Positions 1 to 7,176 of a DNA stretch of 8,075 bases are shown here, piece by piece. The translations under genes were made by a program, and so were the position numbers. The notes below the pieces were generated by a model that was given only the letters and a program-made list of their open reading frames with translations, made no database searches and was not told where the DNA came from. Each line of letters starts with the position of its first letter. Positions within the stretch are counted from its first letter, which is position 1. Origin of the DNA: Gammaproteobacteria bacterium. Lineage in GTDB: Bacteria; Pseudomonadota; Gammaproteobacteria; Pseudomonadales; Azotimanducaceae. The stretch lies in NCBI GenBank assembly GCA_009840715.1, contig VXNE01000280.1, positions 1 through 8,075 on the forward strand. The letters are read 5' to 3'.

Positions 1-638
<638 letters not shown>

Positions 639-642
639 TCCT

Positions 643-648
643 ACCTCC
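643..648 (-). promoter_or_regulatory. Shine-Dalgarno of the class III alcohol dehydrogenase gene
   Basis: On the minus strand the sequence reads GGAGGT followed by four bases (AGGA), and then the ATG at 638. This is close to the ideal anti-16S match and fixes the dehydrogenase start. It also argues against translation of the divergent transporter from the GTG at 631, which would overlap both this site and the dehydrogenase start codon. Confidence 0.75.
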
Positions 649-683
649 GTTGCTGCGCTCTTGTTGCCCTCCCTGTGGGGGTC

Positions 684-704
684 CCGCGCCGCGTCGCGGC
701 GCGG
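684..704. promoter_or_regulatory. GC-rich 21-bp dyad in the divergent intergenic space; possible operator
   Basis: The left arm CCGCGCCGCG (684-693) and right arm CGCGGCGCGG (695-704) are exact reverse complements around a single central T at 694. The dyad sits between the two divergent genes, about 20 bp before the ATG of the SulP gene and 45 bp upstream of the dehydrogenase start. Its position suits a dimeric regulator or a cruciform-prone element. No regulator gene is visible nearby and no run of T follows, so a terminator is unlikely. In such GC-rich DNA a G/C-only dyad could arise by chance. Confidence 0.35.
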
Positions 705-723
705 ACTGATAGAGTTGCGCCCC

Positions 724-2541
724 ATGTTCACGGGTGTCAAGGACTGGGCACGTCGCCTTCGGTCGCCCGCGCGTAGCCGCGCGAGCGCGCCAGCGGAAGG
801 TCCCCGCCGGGACGCGGAGGCCTTTGGGGCGCTCGCAACCCGCCGCTCCGTCACGCGGTTCGTGCCGATCCTCGCGGTCCTCCCCAGCTATCGACGCGAC
901 GATTTCCACCACGACCTCGTTGCCGGACTGGTCCTCGGCGTGGTCACGGTGCCCCAGGCGGTCGCCTATGCGTATCTCGCCGGCCTGCCCGCCCAGGCGG
1001 GCCTCTACGCCTGTCTCGCGCCGATGGCGATCCACGCCGTGCTCGGCTCCACGAGGCAACTGGTGGTCGGTCCCGTGGCCATAGCGGCCCTGATGGTCGC
1101 CGCCACCGTCGGCGAGTACGCTCCCGCGTATTCCGACGCCTACCTTTCGATCACCTCCATTCTGTGCCTCGAGGTCTGCGCGATGCTCTGGCTGCTGCGC
1201 GTCCTGCAGATGGGCGGCATCGTCAATCTGCTGAGTCACCCGGTGATCGCGGGTTTCGTGAACGGGGCCGCCATCCTCATCATCATCAGCCAGTTGCCGG
1301 CGTTCGCCGGCCTCGCCATCGACACCCGCGGGAACCCCTACGAGCAGCTTTCGCGGCTCGTCCAGGCGGCCGCGGACCTCTCGCCCGTAGCGCTCGCCAT
1401 CGGCGGCGCGAGCATCCTCGGCGTGTGGGCGGTGCGGCGCTTCGGCAGCCTGCCGTTCGGCAATCCCGACCATCCCATGACGCGGACGGGGCCGATGCTC
1501 GTCGCCATCGTGGCGACCCTCTGCGTCTTCCTGTTCGACCTCGACGTCGCCGCGGTGGGGTTCGTGCCAAGCGGACTACCGGGCCTGACCCTGCCGCCCC
1601 TCGACCCGGCCCTCTGGATCGATCTCGCCCCCGCGGCGACGATCATCGCGCTCGTCGCGTTCGTCGAGACCTACTCGATCGCGTCCACCCTCGCCACGCG
1701 CCAGCGCGAGCGCGTGGACGCGCCCCAGGAACTGCTGGCGCTCGGCGCGTCGAACCTCGGGGCGGCGTTGACGGGCGCGTATCCGGTGGCCGGCAGCTTC
1801 ACCAAGTCGAGCATCAACCACTCCGCCGGAGCCCGCACCCCGGTCAGCATGCTCGTGTGCGTCGCCGGGATCATCGTGACCCTGCTCTGGCTCACGCCGT
1901 TGTTCCGCTACCTGCCCCACGCCACCCTCGCGGCCATCGTTATCGTCTCGGTCGTCAACCTCATCGACTTTTCCACGCTGCGCGAGCACTGGCACTTCTA
2001 CCGGGCCGATGTCGCGGTGCATCTCCTCACCCTCTTCGGCGTGTTGATCCTCGGCGTCGAAGGCGGCCTGCTGCTCGGTGCGGGAGCGGCGGTGGCGCTC
2101 TTCCTCCGGCAATCGAGCCGGCCGCACATCGCCGTTGTCGGCAGGATCGGGGACTCGACCCACTTCCGCAACGTTGCGCGCTACGACACGGAGACCACGC
2201 CCCACGCCGTCGCCGTGCGCGTCGACGAGAACCTTCACTTCGCCAACGCCCACGACATCGAGGACCGCCTGCTGGAAATCCTCAACCGCCACCCGGAGGC
2301 ACGTCATCTGGTGCTCGTGTGCAGCGCCATCAACTTCATCGACAACTCGGGCCTCGAAATGCTGCGCCGCATGAACCACCGGCTCGAGGCACGGGACGTG
2401 GCGCTGCACCTGTCGGAGGTCAAGGGCCCCGTGCAGGACCAGTTCGGGACGGCGGGTCTGTCGGAGGAGTTGTCGGGTGAGGTGTTCCTCACCACGGACG
2501 AGGCCATGCGCGCGATGGGGGCGGCTGCAGTGGGCGATTAG
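724..2541 (+). CDS. SulP-family anion transporter with C-terminal STAS domain
   Basis: Inner-membrane transporter of the SLC26/SulP family, which moves sulfate, bicarbonate or other anions, commonly with H+ or Na+. The 605-residue length from the ATG at 724 is typical. After a basic cytoplasmic N-terminus of about 60 residues comes the SulP signature (76-95, VPQAVAYAYLAGLP then GLY), then GSTRQLVVGPVA (108-119), the ETYSIAST segment (from 315) and AYPVAGSFTKSSIN (352-365). Many hydrophobic helices run to about residue 470. A STAS domain fills roughly 490-600, with the conserved loop as D540-N-S-G543. The substrate cannot be told: no carbonic anhydrase or sulfate-assimilation gene is adjacent. 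The reading frame is open upstream to a GTG at 631, but that stretch overlaps the divergent gene's start and Shine-Dalgarno and lacks family similarity, so 724 is preferred. No good Shine-Dalgarno precedes 724. The SEC-C gene follows after 29 nt and may be cotranscribed. Confidence 0.93.
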   Translation: MFTGVKDWARRLRSPARSRASAPAEGPRRDAEAFGALATRRSVTRFVPILAVLPSYRRDDFHHDLVAGLVLGVVTVPQAVAYAYLAGLPAQAGLYACLAPMAIHAVLGSTRQLVVGPVAIAALMVAATVGEYAPAYSDAYLSITSILCLEVCAMLWLLRVLQMGGIVNLLSHPVIAGFVNGAAILIIISQLPAFAGLAIDTRGNPYEQLSRLVQAAADLSPVALAIGGASILGVWAVRRFGSLPFGNPDHPMTRTGPMLVAIVATLCVFLFDLDVAAVGFVPSGLPGLTLPPLDPALWIDLAPAATIIALVAFVETYSIASTLATRQRERVDAPQELLALGASNLGAALTGAYPVAGSFTKSSINHSAGARTPVSMLVCVAGIIVTLLWLTPLFRYLPHATLAAIVIVSVVNLIDFSTLREHWHFYRADVAVHLLTLFGVLILGVEGGLLLGAGAAVALFLRQSSRPHIAVVGRIGDSTHFRNVARYDTETTPHAVAVRVDENLHFANAHDIEDRLLEILNRHPEARHLVLVCSAINFIDNSGLEMLRRMNHRLEARDVALHLSEVKGPVQDQFGTAGLSEELSGEVFLTTDEAMRAMGAAAVGD

Positions 2542-2570
2542 CCCAGTCGTCGTTCCCCAGCGAGACGCCC

Positions 2571-2634
2571 ATGAAAACCGGCAGAAACGACCCCTGCCCC
2601 TGCGGGAGCGGGAAGAAGTACAAGCTGCTGCTGC
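2571..2634 (+). other. N-terminal SEC-C zinc motif of the downstream gene, separated from it by a +1 frame disruption
   Basis: From the ATG at 2571 the first 19 codons read MKTGRNDPCPCGSGKKYKL. This is the SEC-C motif (known from the SecA C-terminus, where it binds zinc and SecB or ribosomes) up to its last Cys pair. In this frame it then continues as LLHAAGRD and stops at 2834 after 87 codons without further similarity. Skipping one base (C2628) in the run CTGCTGCTGC (2625-2634) gives TGC TGC and joins the long downstream frame at ATG 2635. The result is C9-P-C11-x8-C20-C21, exactly the CxCx8CC consensus. The fragment is therefore almost surely the true 5' end of the gene at 2635-4011. The extra base could be a sequencing or assembly error, a real inactivating mutation, or, least likely, a recoding site. 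The upstream Shine-Dalgarno is weak (GCGAGA at 2560-2565). Confidence 0.8.
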
Positions 2635-4011
2635 ATGCTGCGGGACGAGACACGCCGTGCGTCGCCCGGATGGCGGCGCATGGAGCGCCTGGCGGAGAAA
2701 CTGAGCGGGCGTCTCGCCACCCATGCCGAGCGGCACTACGGCCCGGGCTGGCTGGGGGACGCCTGGCTCGACTTCGCGCTGGGAGACGGAACGCCGTTCG
2801 ACGAAGACGTGCTCTACGCGGACGTTCTCGATGAGGACGACCTGCCGGTCGAGTTCGACACCTTCTCGGCCTGGTGCCCCTATTTCTGGATCCCCGAGAG
2901 GGCCGGCCTGGAGCCGGAGGACCGTCGTCCGCAGATGCCGATCGCACTGCATTACCTCGCGCATCGCCGGGGCCGGACCGACGCCCTGACGAGGCGGTTC
3001 ATCGAGGCCGCCTGCGCGCAGCCGTTCAGCTTCTACATGGTCCGCGGCCTGGAGCCGGGGCGCACCGTGACGTTGCGGGACATGCTCCGCCGGCGTGAGT
3101 ACGAGGTGCACGAGCAAGTCGATGCGGAAGCGTTCCCCAGGGGGGCGATCCTCTACGCGCAGGTGGTCACCCTCGACGGCGACTCGATCCTGCTCGGCTG
3201 CGCCCCGTACACCCTGCCGCCCGCCTGGGCCGAGCACGTCATCGACCTGCGCGAGGAGTGGGGAATCGAGCCCGATGCCCCGGCCGAGGCGCTTGCCGGC
3301 CGCGGGGCAGAGCTGCGCGCCCTCTACTTTGACCTGCAGGAGGCACTCCTCGATCCGGAGCCGCCGCTCATCGAGAACGCGGACGGCGATCCCGTCCAGC
3401 TCACGCTGCTGCACTACGACCTGCGGTGCACGCCCGAGGAGGCCAGCGACGCCCTCCTGCCCCTGGCGAGGGGCCTGGACCACGACCAACCGCGCCAGAC
3501 CGACGACGCGGGGAAGCTCGTGACCGTCTCGTTCCCGTGGGCGCGGGAAGGCGCCACCCGGGAGGACGTCTGGGCCGACGCGGCCCTGGGGCTGATCCGG
3601 ATCGACGGTCCCCACCTGGAGGTGTTCGCGGACTCGGCGCGCCGGGTCGACGCCTTCGAGCGCGAGTGCCAGGCACGCCTCGGAGACCGAGCGGCGTTCC
3701 GTGACAAGGAGGTGGTGGACGATCTGGGGGAGCTGCCGGACTGGGTGTTTCCGGAAGACGCCGAGGGCGAAGACGAAATGGACACCGAGACCGCGGCGGC
3801 GCTGCTCGAGGACGTCGCCGAGGCGCACTGGGAGCGATGGCCCGACGAGCCGCTTCCGGAACTCAAGGACCAGACGCCACGCGAAGCCGCACGCACGGAA
3901 ATCGGCCGTGAACGGCTCGAGGCGGTCCTGTGGCAACTCGAGGAACTCAACCTCGGCGAGGTGTTCGACGCCGACACGGAGAAGCTGCGCCGGGTGCTCG
4001 GCCTCGACTGA
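2635..4011 (+). CDS. SEC-C domain-containing protein of unknown function (main body; 5' end frameshifted)
   Basis: This is a 458-residue soluble, acidic protein with no signal peptide or membrane segment. Joined to the SEC-C motif just upstream it would be about 479 residues. The body has no enzymatic motif I can name. A middle region (FSFYMVRGLEPGRTVTLRD through AILYAQVV, LLGCAPYTLPP) resembles the conserved core seen in other large SEC-C proteins. The C-terminus contains PLPELKDQTPREAART and a short helix-rich tail (ERLEAVLWQLEELN); 'L-x-TPREA' followed by a helix recurs in SEC-C proteins. The role is unknown; the family is often suspected of zinc-dependent protein or nucleic-acid contacts. 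Codon use matches the neighbours and the frame shows no further interruption, which suggests a recent lesion or a sequence error rather than an old pseudogene. The ATG at 2635 has no well-spaced Shine-Dalgarno, so it is an artefactual start if the frame disruption is an error. Confidence 0.8.
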   Translation: MLRDETRRASPGWRRMERLAEKLSGRLATHAERHYGPGWLGDAWLDFALGDGTPFDEDVLYADVLDEDDLPVEFDTFSAWCPYFWIPERAGLEPEDRRPQMPIALHYLAHRRGRTDALTRRFIEAACAQPFSFYMVRGLEPGRTVTLRDMLRRREYEVHEQVDAEAFPRGAILYAQVVTLDGDSILLGCAPYTLPPAWAEHVIDLREEWGIEPDAPAEALAGRGAELRALYFDLQEALLDPEPPLIENADGDPVQLTLLHYDLRCTPEEASDALLPLARGLDHDQPRQTDDAGKLVTVSFPWAREGATREDVWADAALGLIRIDGPHLEVFADSARRVDAFERECQARLGDRAAFRDKEVVDDLGELPDWVFPEDAEGEDEMDTETAAALLEDVAEAHWERWPDEPLPELKDQTPREAARTEIGRERLEAVLWQLEELNLGEVFDADTEKLRRVLGLD

Positions 4012-4019
4012 GACTTTCG

Positions 4020-4041
4020 GTCGTGGACGCGTCGCCACGAC
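4020..4041 (+). terminator. Weak hairpin after the SEC-C gene; possible transcription end
   Basis: GTCGTGG (4020-4026) pairs with CCACGAC (4035-4041) around an 8-nt loop, starting 9 nt after the stop codon of the SEC-C gene. There is no T-run behind it, so it is not a classical intrinsic terminator. It could serve as an RNA-stabilising 3' hairpin or be chance. The 253-bp space 4012-4264 otherwise holds the 23-bp repeat array and a leader to the ATPase gene. Confidence 0.3.
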
Positions 4042-4065
4042 GACCCGAGTGCGACCCGTCGGTGT

Positions 4066-4180
4066 TTCGACAAATCACCCGCTGATACTTCGACAAATCG
4101 CCTGTTGATAAATCGATAAAACACCCTCTATAGATCCGACAAACCACCCTCTACAACTTCGATAAATCACCCGCTAGAAT
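4066..4180. repeat. Five tandem 23-bp repeats, AT-richer than their surroundings, upstream of the DUF4143 ATPase gene
   Basis: Units are 4066-4088, 4089-4111, 4112-4134, 4135-4157 and 4158-4180, with no gaps and an exact 23-bp period. The consensus core is TTCGAYAAATCACCCKCT followed by five variable bases. Ten columns (3-5, 7-9, 11, 13, 14, 18) are invariant in all five units. By hand count the array is 49 G/C of 115 (about 43%), far below the surrounding DNA. Weak in-phase matches continue on both sides (ACCCG at 4054-4058; TCG and CAC at 4182-4193), suggesting decayed units. The unit length is not a multiple of three and there are no unique spacers, so neither a peptide repeat nor a CRISPR array is indicated. 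Binding sites for a protein (an operator or iteron-like array) are the simplest reading. The array starts 54 bp past the SEC-C stop and ends 84 bp before the ATPase start. Confidence 0.9.
4105..4134 (+). promoter_or_regulatory. Candidate sigma70-type promoter inside the repeat array
   Basis: TTGATA (4105-4110) lies 18 bp before TATAGA (4129-4134), matching the -35 consensus in five of six positions and the -10 in four of six. The hexamers fall in the variable tails of repeat units 2 and 3, where the bases depart from the other units. An alternative -10, TAGAAT at 4175-4180 (five of six), sits in the tail of unit 5 but lacks a convincing -35. Either would drive the ATPase gene at 4265, and a protein bound to the repeats would then cover the promoter. 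This comes from consensus matching only. Confidence 0.4.
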
Positions 4181-4245
4181 CTCGCTCACGCACGGTTTCA
4201 TCCACACAGGCAAGGCCGCTATCGATATCTCGGAAGCTCCTTCCC

Positions 4246-4250
4246 GGAGG
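4246..4250 (+). promoter_or_regulatory. Shine-Dalgarno-like GGAGG before the DUF4143 ATPase gene
   Basis: GGAGG lies 14 nt before the GTG at 4265, longer than the usual 5-10 nt spacing. No ATG, GTG or TTG is found in frame between the in-frame stop TAG at 4175 and this GTG, so 4265 remains the best start. The long spacing may mean inefficient translation. Confidence 0.5.
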
Positions 4251-4264
4251 ACCCCAGACCCATC

Positions 4265-5509
4265 GTGACGAACTACCTGCCAAGAGTCGTCGACGCCGAA
4301 CTGGCAGAACTCCTGCAGACCGTGGGTGCGGTCGTCGTGGAAGGACCCAGGGCGTCCGGCAAGACGGCCACCGCAATGCGCGCCGCCAGAAGTCAGGTCC
4401 TCTTCGACGTTGATGACAACGCGAGACGGCTGGCGGGGGTCGACCCGGCCGCAGTCCTGGACGGCGAGGCGCCCCGGCTGATCGACGAATGGCAGTTGGA
4501 GCCGAGCGTCTGGAATCACGTTCGCAGGGCCGTGGACACACGTCGCCTGCCCGGTCAGTTCATTCTGACCGGCTCCGCCGTACCCGCTGACGATGCAACC
4601 CGCCATACGGGCGCCGGACGCTTCGCGCGGCTCCGCATGCGGCCCATGTCTCTCTTCGAGAGCGGACTATCGGGCGGGGAGGTTTCGCTCGCCGGTCTCC
4701 TCGAAGGCGTCGAGCAACGGGCTGGACGCGCAGATTTGCCTATTGCCCGCGTCGCCGAACTGATTTGCTCGGGGGGCTGGCCAGGCAACCTCGGCAGCAC
4801 CCTGCCCAGAACGCTACGGGCAAACAGGGCATACCTTGACGAGATCCGCCGCGCGGACGTCGCTGCCGTGAGCGGGAAGTCCAGGGATCCCGTCAAGGTC
4901 GGACAGCTGTTGCGGTCCCTGGCCCGAAACGTCGCCACGCCCGTTTCGATGTCGACGCTCGCAACCGACGTACGGGATTCCGCGCCATCCTTGAAATCCG
5001 ATACGGTTGCCGAGTACCTCGATGCGCTCGAACGGCTCATGGTGGTGGAGAATCAGCGGGCGTGGTCGCCTCACCTGCGGTCCCGTCAAAGCCTCCGCAC
5101 CACCCCGGTCAGGCATTTCGTGGACCCTTCGCTGGCAGTTGCAGCCCTGGTCGCCACCCCCGAGCGGTTGCTCGCCGACGTCGAGTTCCTCGGCCTGCTC
5201 TTCGAATCCCTCGTGATTCGCGATCTGCGCGCTTACGCCCAGGCGGCCGACGCAGAAGTGTTTCATTACCGCGACAAGGACGGTCTGGAGGTGGACGCGG
5301 TCGTCGAGACCGCCGACGGTCGCTGGGCGGCATTCGAGATCAAGCTCGGCGAACGATGGGTGGACGTCGGCGCCAGGAACCTGCGCAGGCTCGCCGAACG
5401 GGTGCAAGGCAGCGCCCCGTCGGCTCTCGCCGTCATCGTGCCGAGCGGGTACGGTACGTGGCGTCGCGGGGAAGTCGGGACCATTCCGATCGGGACGTTG
5501 GGCCCCTGA
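4265..5509 (+). CDS. AAA_14/DUF4143-type ATP-binding protein
   Basis: Cytosolic P-loop ATPase of the AAA_14 plus DUF4143 family, whose biological role is not established. The 414-residue length is typical. Walker A is GPRASGKT (27-34) and Walker B is RLIDEWQ (71-77, D74-E75). The sensor-like FILTGSA is at 99-105, followed by GRFARLRMRPMSLFE (118-132), the conserved segment after the ATPase core. The DUF4143 half (about 190-414) contains RRADVAAVSGKSRDP, a winged-helix-like stretch (LRSLARNVATPVSMSTLATD) and a C-terminal part with E342-V-D344 and E358-I-K360. Those residues are arranged like the acidic and lysine residues of PD-(D/E)XK nuclease folds. It starts with GTG. It appears to be monocistronic behind a 23-bp repeat array that may regulate it. 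Such genes are scattered among bacteria and often accessory; here it is set between unrelated metabolic genes. No toxin, transposase or partner gene is adjacent. Confidence 0.92.
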   Translation: MTNYLPRVVDAELAELLQTVGAVVVEGPRASGKTATAMRAARSQVLFDVDDNARRLAGVDPAAVLDGEAPRLIDEWQLEPSVWNHVRRAVDTRRLPGQFILTGSAVPADDATRHTGAGRFARLRMRPMSLFESGLSGGEVSLAGLLEGVEQRAGRADLPIARVAELICSGGWPGNLGSTLPRTLRANRAYLDEIRRADVAAVSGKSRDPVKVGQLLRSLARNVATPVSMSTLATDVRDSAPSLKSDTVAEYLDALERLMVVENQRAWSPHLRSRQSLRTTPVRHFVDPSLAVAALVATPERLLADVEFLGLLFESLVIRDLRAYAQAADAEVFHYRDKDGLEVDAVVETADGRWAAFEIKLGERWVDVGARNLRRLAERVQGSAPSALAVIVPSGYGTWRRGEVGTIPIGTLGP

Positions 5510-5581
5510 CCTGCCCTTGCCGCGCGCCCTCCGGATCGGACACACTCGCCCGTTCCCCCTACCCAACCTCCAGGGCCGACC

Positions 5582-7135
5582 ATGTATCCAGGCAAATGGG
5601 CCGAACTGTCTCCCGACAAGCCCGCCGTCATCGACAGCGCCACCGGCGCCACCCGCACCTACCGCGAGCTGAACGACCGCTCCAACCAGCTGGCGCAACT
5701 GCTCTACGACCGCGGTCTCCGGCGCGGGGACCACATCTCGATCTTCGCCGAGAACCACATCGCCTGGTTCGACGTGGTGTGGGCCGCACTGCGCTCGGGC
5801 CTGTACCTCACGACGGTGAACCGCTACCTGACGGACGAGGAAGCCGGTTACATCGTCGAGAACTCCAGGTCCCAGGTACTGGTCGCGAGCCACGCCCGCG
5901 CGGACGTCGCCCGGAACATCCCGAAGTACGCCCCCGACTGTCACACCTGGCTCATGCTCGACGGCGCCATCGACGGGTGGGAGGACTTCGAGACCGCCAT
6001 CGCCGCCCACCCGGCGGAGCCCCTTGCGGAACAGCCCGCCGGGACGTTCATGCTGTACAGCTCCGGGACCACCGGACGCCCGAAAGGCATCCTGCGCGCG
6101 TTGCCGGAGGCTTCCATCGAGGACGACGCCAACCTCGTGGGCACGCTGCAGAGCATGCTCTGGGGCTTCGACGCGCAGAGCGTCTACCTCTCGCCGGCGC
6201 CGCTGTATCACTCGGCGCCGCTCGCCTTCTGCACCGGGGTGCAGTCGCTCGGCGGCACGGCCGTCATCATGCCGCGCTTCGACCCGGTCCATGCGCTCGC
6301 CGCCATCGAGGAACACCGGGTGACCCACAGCCAGTGGGTGCCGACCATGTTCACCCGCATGCTCAAGCTCGAGGAGTCGGAGCGCGCCGGGTATGACCTG
6401 TCCTCCCACAAGGTCGCCATTCACGCCGCGGCGCCGTGCCCGCCGAAGGTGAAGGAGCAGATGTTCGAGTGGTGGGGCAGGATCCTCTACGAGTACTACG
6501 CGGGGACCGAGATCAACGGGTTCACCCACACCGGTCCCGACGAGTGGTTCGAGCACCGGGGGACTGTCGGGAAACCCGTGCTCGGCGTCATCCACATCTG
6601 CGACGAGGACGGCCGGGAACTCCCTGTGGGGGAGCCGGGGATCGTCTACTTCGAGTTGCCGGCGTTGCCGTTCGAGTACCTGGACGACCCGGAGAAGACG
6701 AAGGAGGCGCAGCACCCCGAACACGCCAACTGGAGCGCCCTCGGCGACGTCGGCTACGTGGACGAGGACGGCTTCCTCTACCTCACCGACCGAGCGACGT
6801 ACATGATCATCTCCGGCGGCGTGAACATCTATCCGCAGGAGATCGAGGACGCCATGGTGGTGCACTCCAAGGTCATGGACGTGGCCGTCATCGGCGTGCC
6901 GGACGAGGAGATGGGCGAAGCGGTGAAGGCCGTCGTGCAGCCGGCGCCCGGCGCGGAACCGGGACCGGCGCTGGAGGCGGAACTCATGGCCTACGCCCGC
7001 GAGCACATCGCCCACTACAAGTGCCCGAAGAGCGTCGACTTCCGGGACGAACTGCCGCGGCTGCCGACGGGCAAGCTCTACAAGCGGCTGCTGAAGGACG
7101 AGTACTGGGGGAAAACGGGTTCGCGCATCGTCTGA
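5582..7135 (+). CDS. AMP-dependent acyl-CoA synthetase (FadD-like, ANL superfamily)
   Basis: Activates a carboxylic acid with ATP to an acyl-adenylate and then transfers it to CoA; probably cytosolic or membrane-peripheral. The 517-residue length is normal. The phosphate-binding loop is YSSGTTGRPKG (159-169) and the A5 motif is YYAGTE (305-310). The A7 motif is GDVGYVDEDGFLYLTDR (388-404) and A8 continues as ATYMIISGGVNIYPQEIE. The adenylation lysine is K498 in PTGKLYKR. At A8 the usual acidic residue three positions after the arginine is Y407; I recall this variant from a FadD subfamily, so it need not mean loss of function. The substrate (fatty, aromatic or steroid side-chain acid) cannot be assigned. 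The ATG at 5582 is preceded by AGGG with 6-nt spacing. It lies 72 nt after the ATPase gene and 41 nt before the M20 amidohydrolase in the same direction, so cotranscription with the latter is possible. Confidence 0.93.
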   Translation: MYPGKWAELSPDKPAVIDSATGATRTYRELNDRSNQLAQLLYDRGLRRGDHISIFAENHIAWFDVVWAALRSGLYLTTVNRYLTDEEAGYIVENSRSQVLVASHARADVARNIPKYAPDCHTWLMLDGAIDGWEDFETAIAAHPAEPLAEQPAGTFMLYSSGTTGRPKGILRALPEASIEDDANLVGTLQSMLWGFDAQSVYLSPAPLYHSAPLAFCTGVQSLGGTAVIMPRFDPVHALAAIEEHRVTHSQWVPTMFTRMLKLEESERAGYDLSSHKVAIHAAAPCPPKVKEQMFEWWGRILYEYYAGTEINGFTHTGPDEWFEHRGTVGKPVLGVIHICDEDGRELPVGEPGIVYFELPALPFEYLDDPEKTKEAQHPEHANWSALGDVGYVDEDGFLYLTDRATYMIISGGVNIYPQEIEDAMVVHSKVMDVAVIGVPDEEMGEAVKAVVQPAPGAEPGPALEAELMAYAREHIAHYKCPKSVDFRDELPRLPTGKLYKRLLKDEYWGKTGSRIV

Positions 7136-7176
7136 ACCGCCCGCGCCGCCCTGTTTCATCTGTTAGCCTGAACACC

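Noticed and set aside
1576..4038. 820-codon open frame on the minus strand across the SulP and SEC-C genes
   Set aside because: It runs antisense to two well-supported genes, has no recognisable motif and has the low-complexity, Arg/Gly/Val-rich make-up expected of a shadow frame in GC-rich DNA.
4066..4180. CRISPR array
   Set aside because: The repeats are directly adjacent with no unique spacers of normal size (only five variable bases per unit), and no cas gene is present.
3947..4180. Small minus-strand peptides with a recurring Gly-Asp-Leu-Ser-Lys read from the repeat array
   Set aside because: The 23-bp period is not a multiple of three, so the peptide recurs in different frames simply because the DNA repeats; no start or Shine-Dalgarno supports translation.
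4265..5509. DUF4143 gene as half of a toxin-antitoxin pair
   Set aside because: No small partner gene with a start and ribosome site was found on either side; the upstream space is filled by the repeat array.
5510..5581. Intrinsic terminator between the ATPase and acyl-CoA synthetase genes
   Set aside because: No convincing stem-loop followed by T residues is present in these 72 bases.
4814..7159. 781-codon open frame on the minus strand across the ATPase and acyl-CoA synthetase genes
   Set aside because: It is antisense to two genes with intact catalytic motifs; its composition is typical of a GC-driven shadow and it has no domain similarity.
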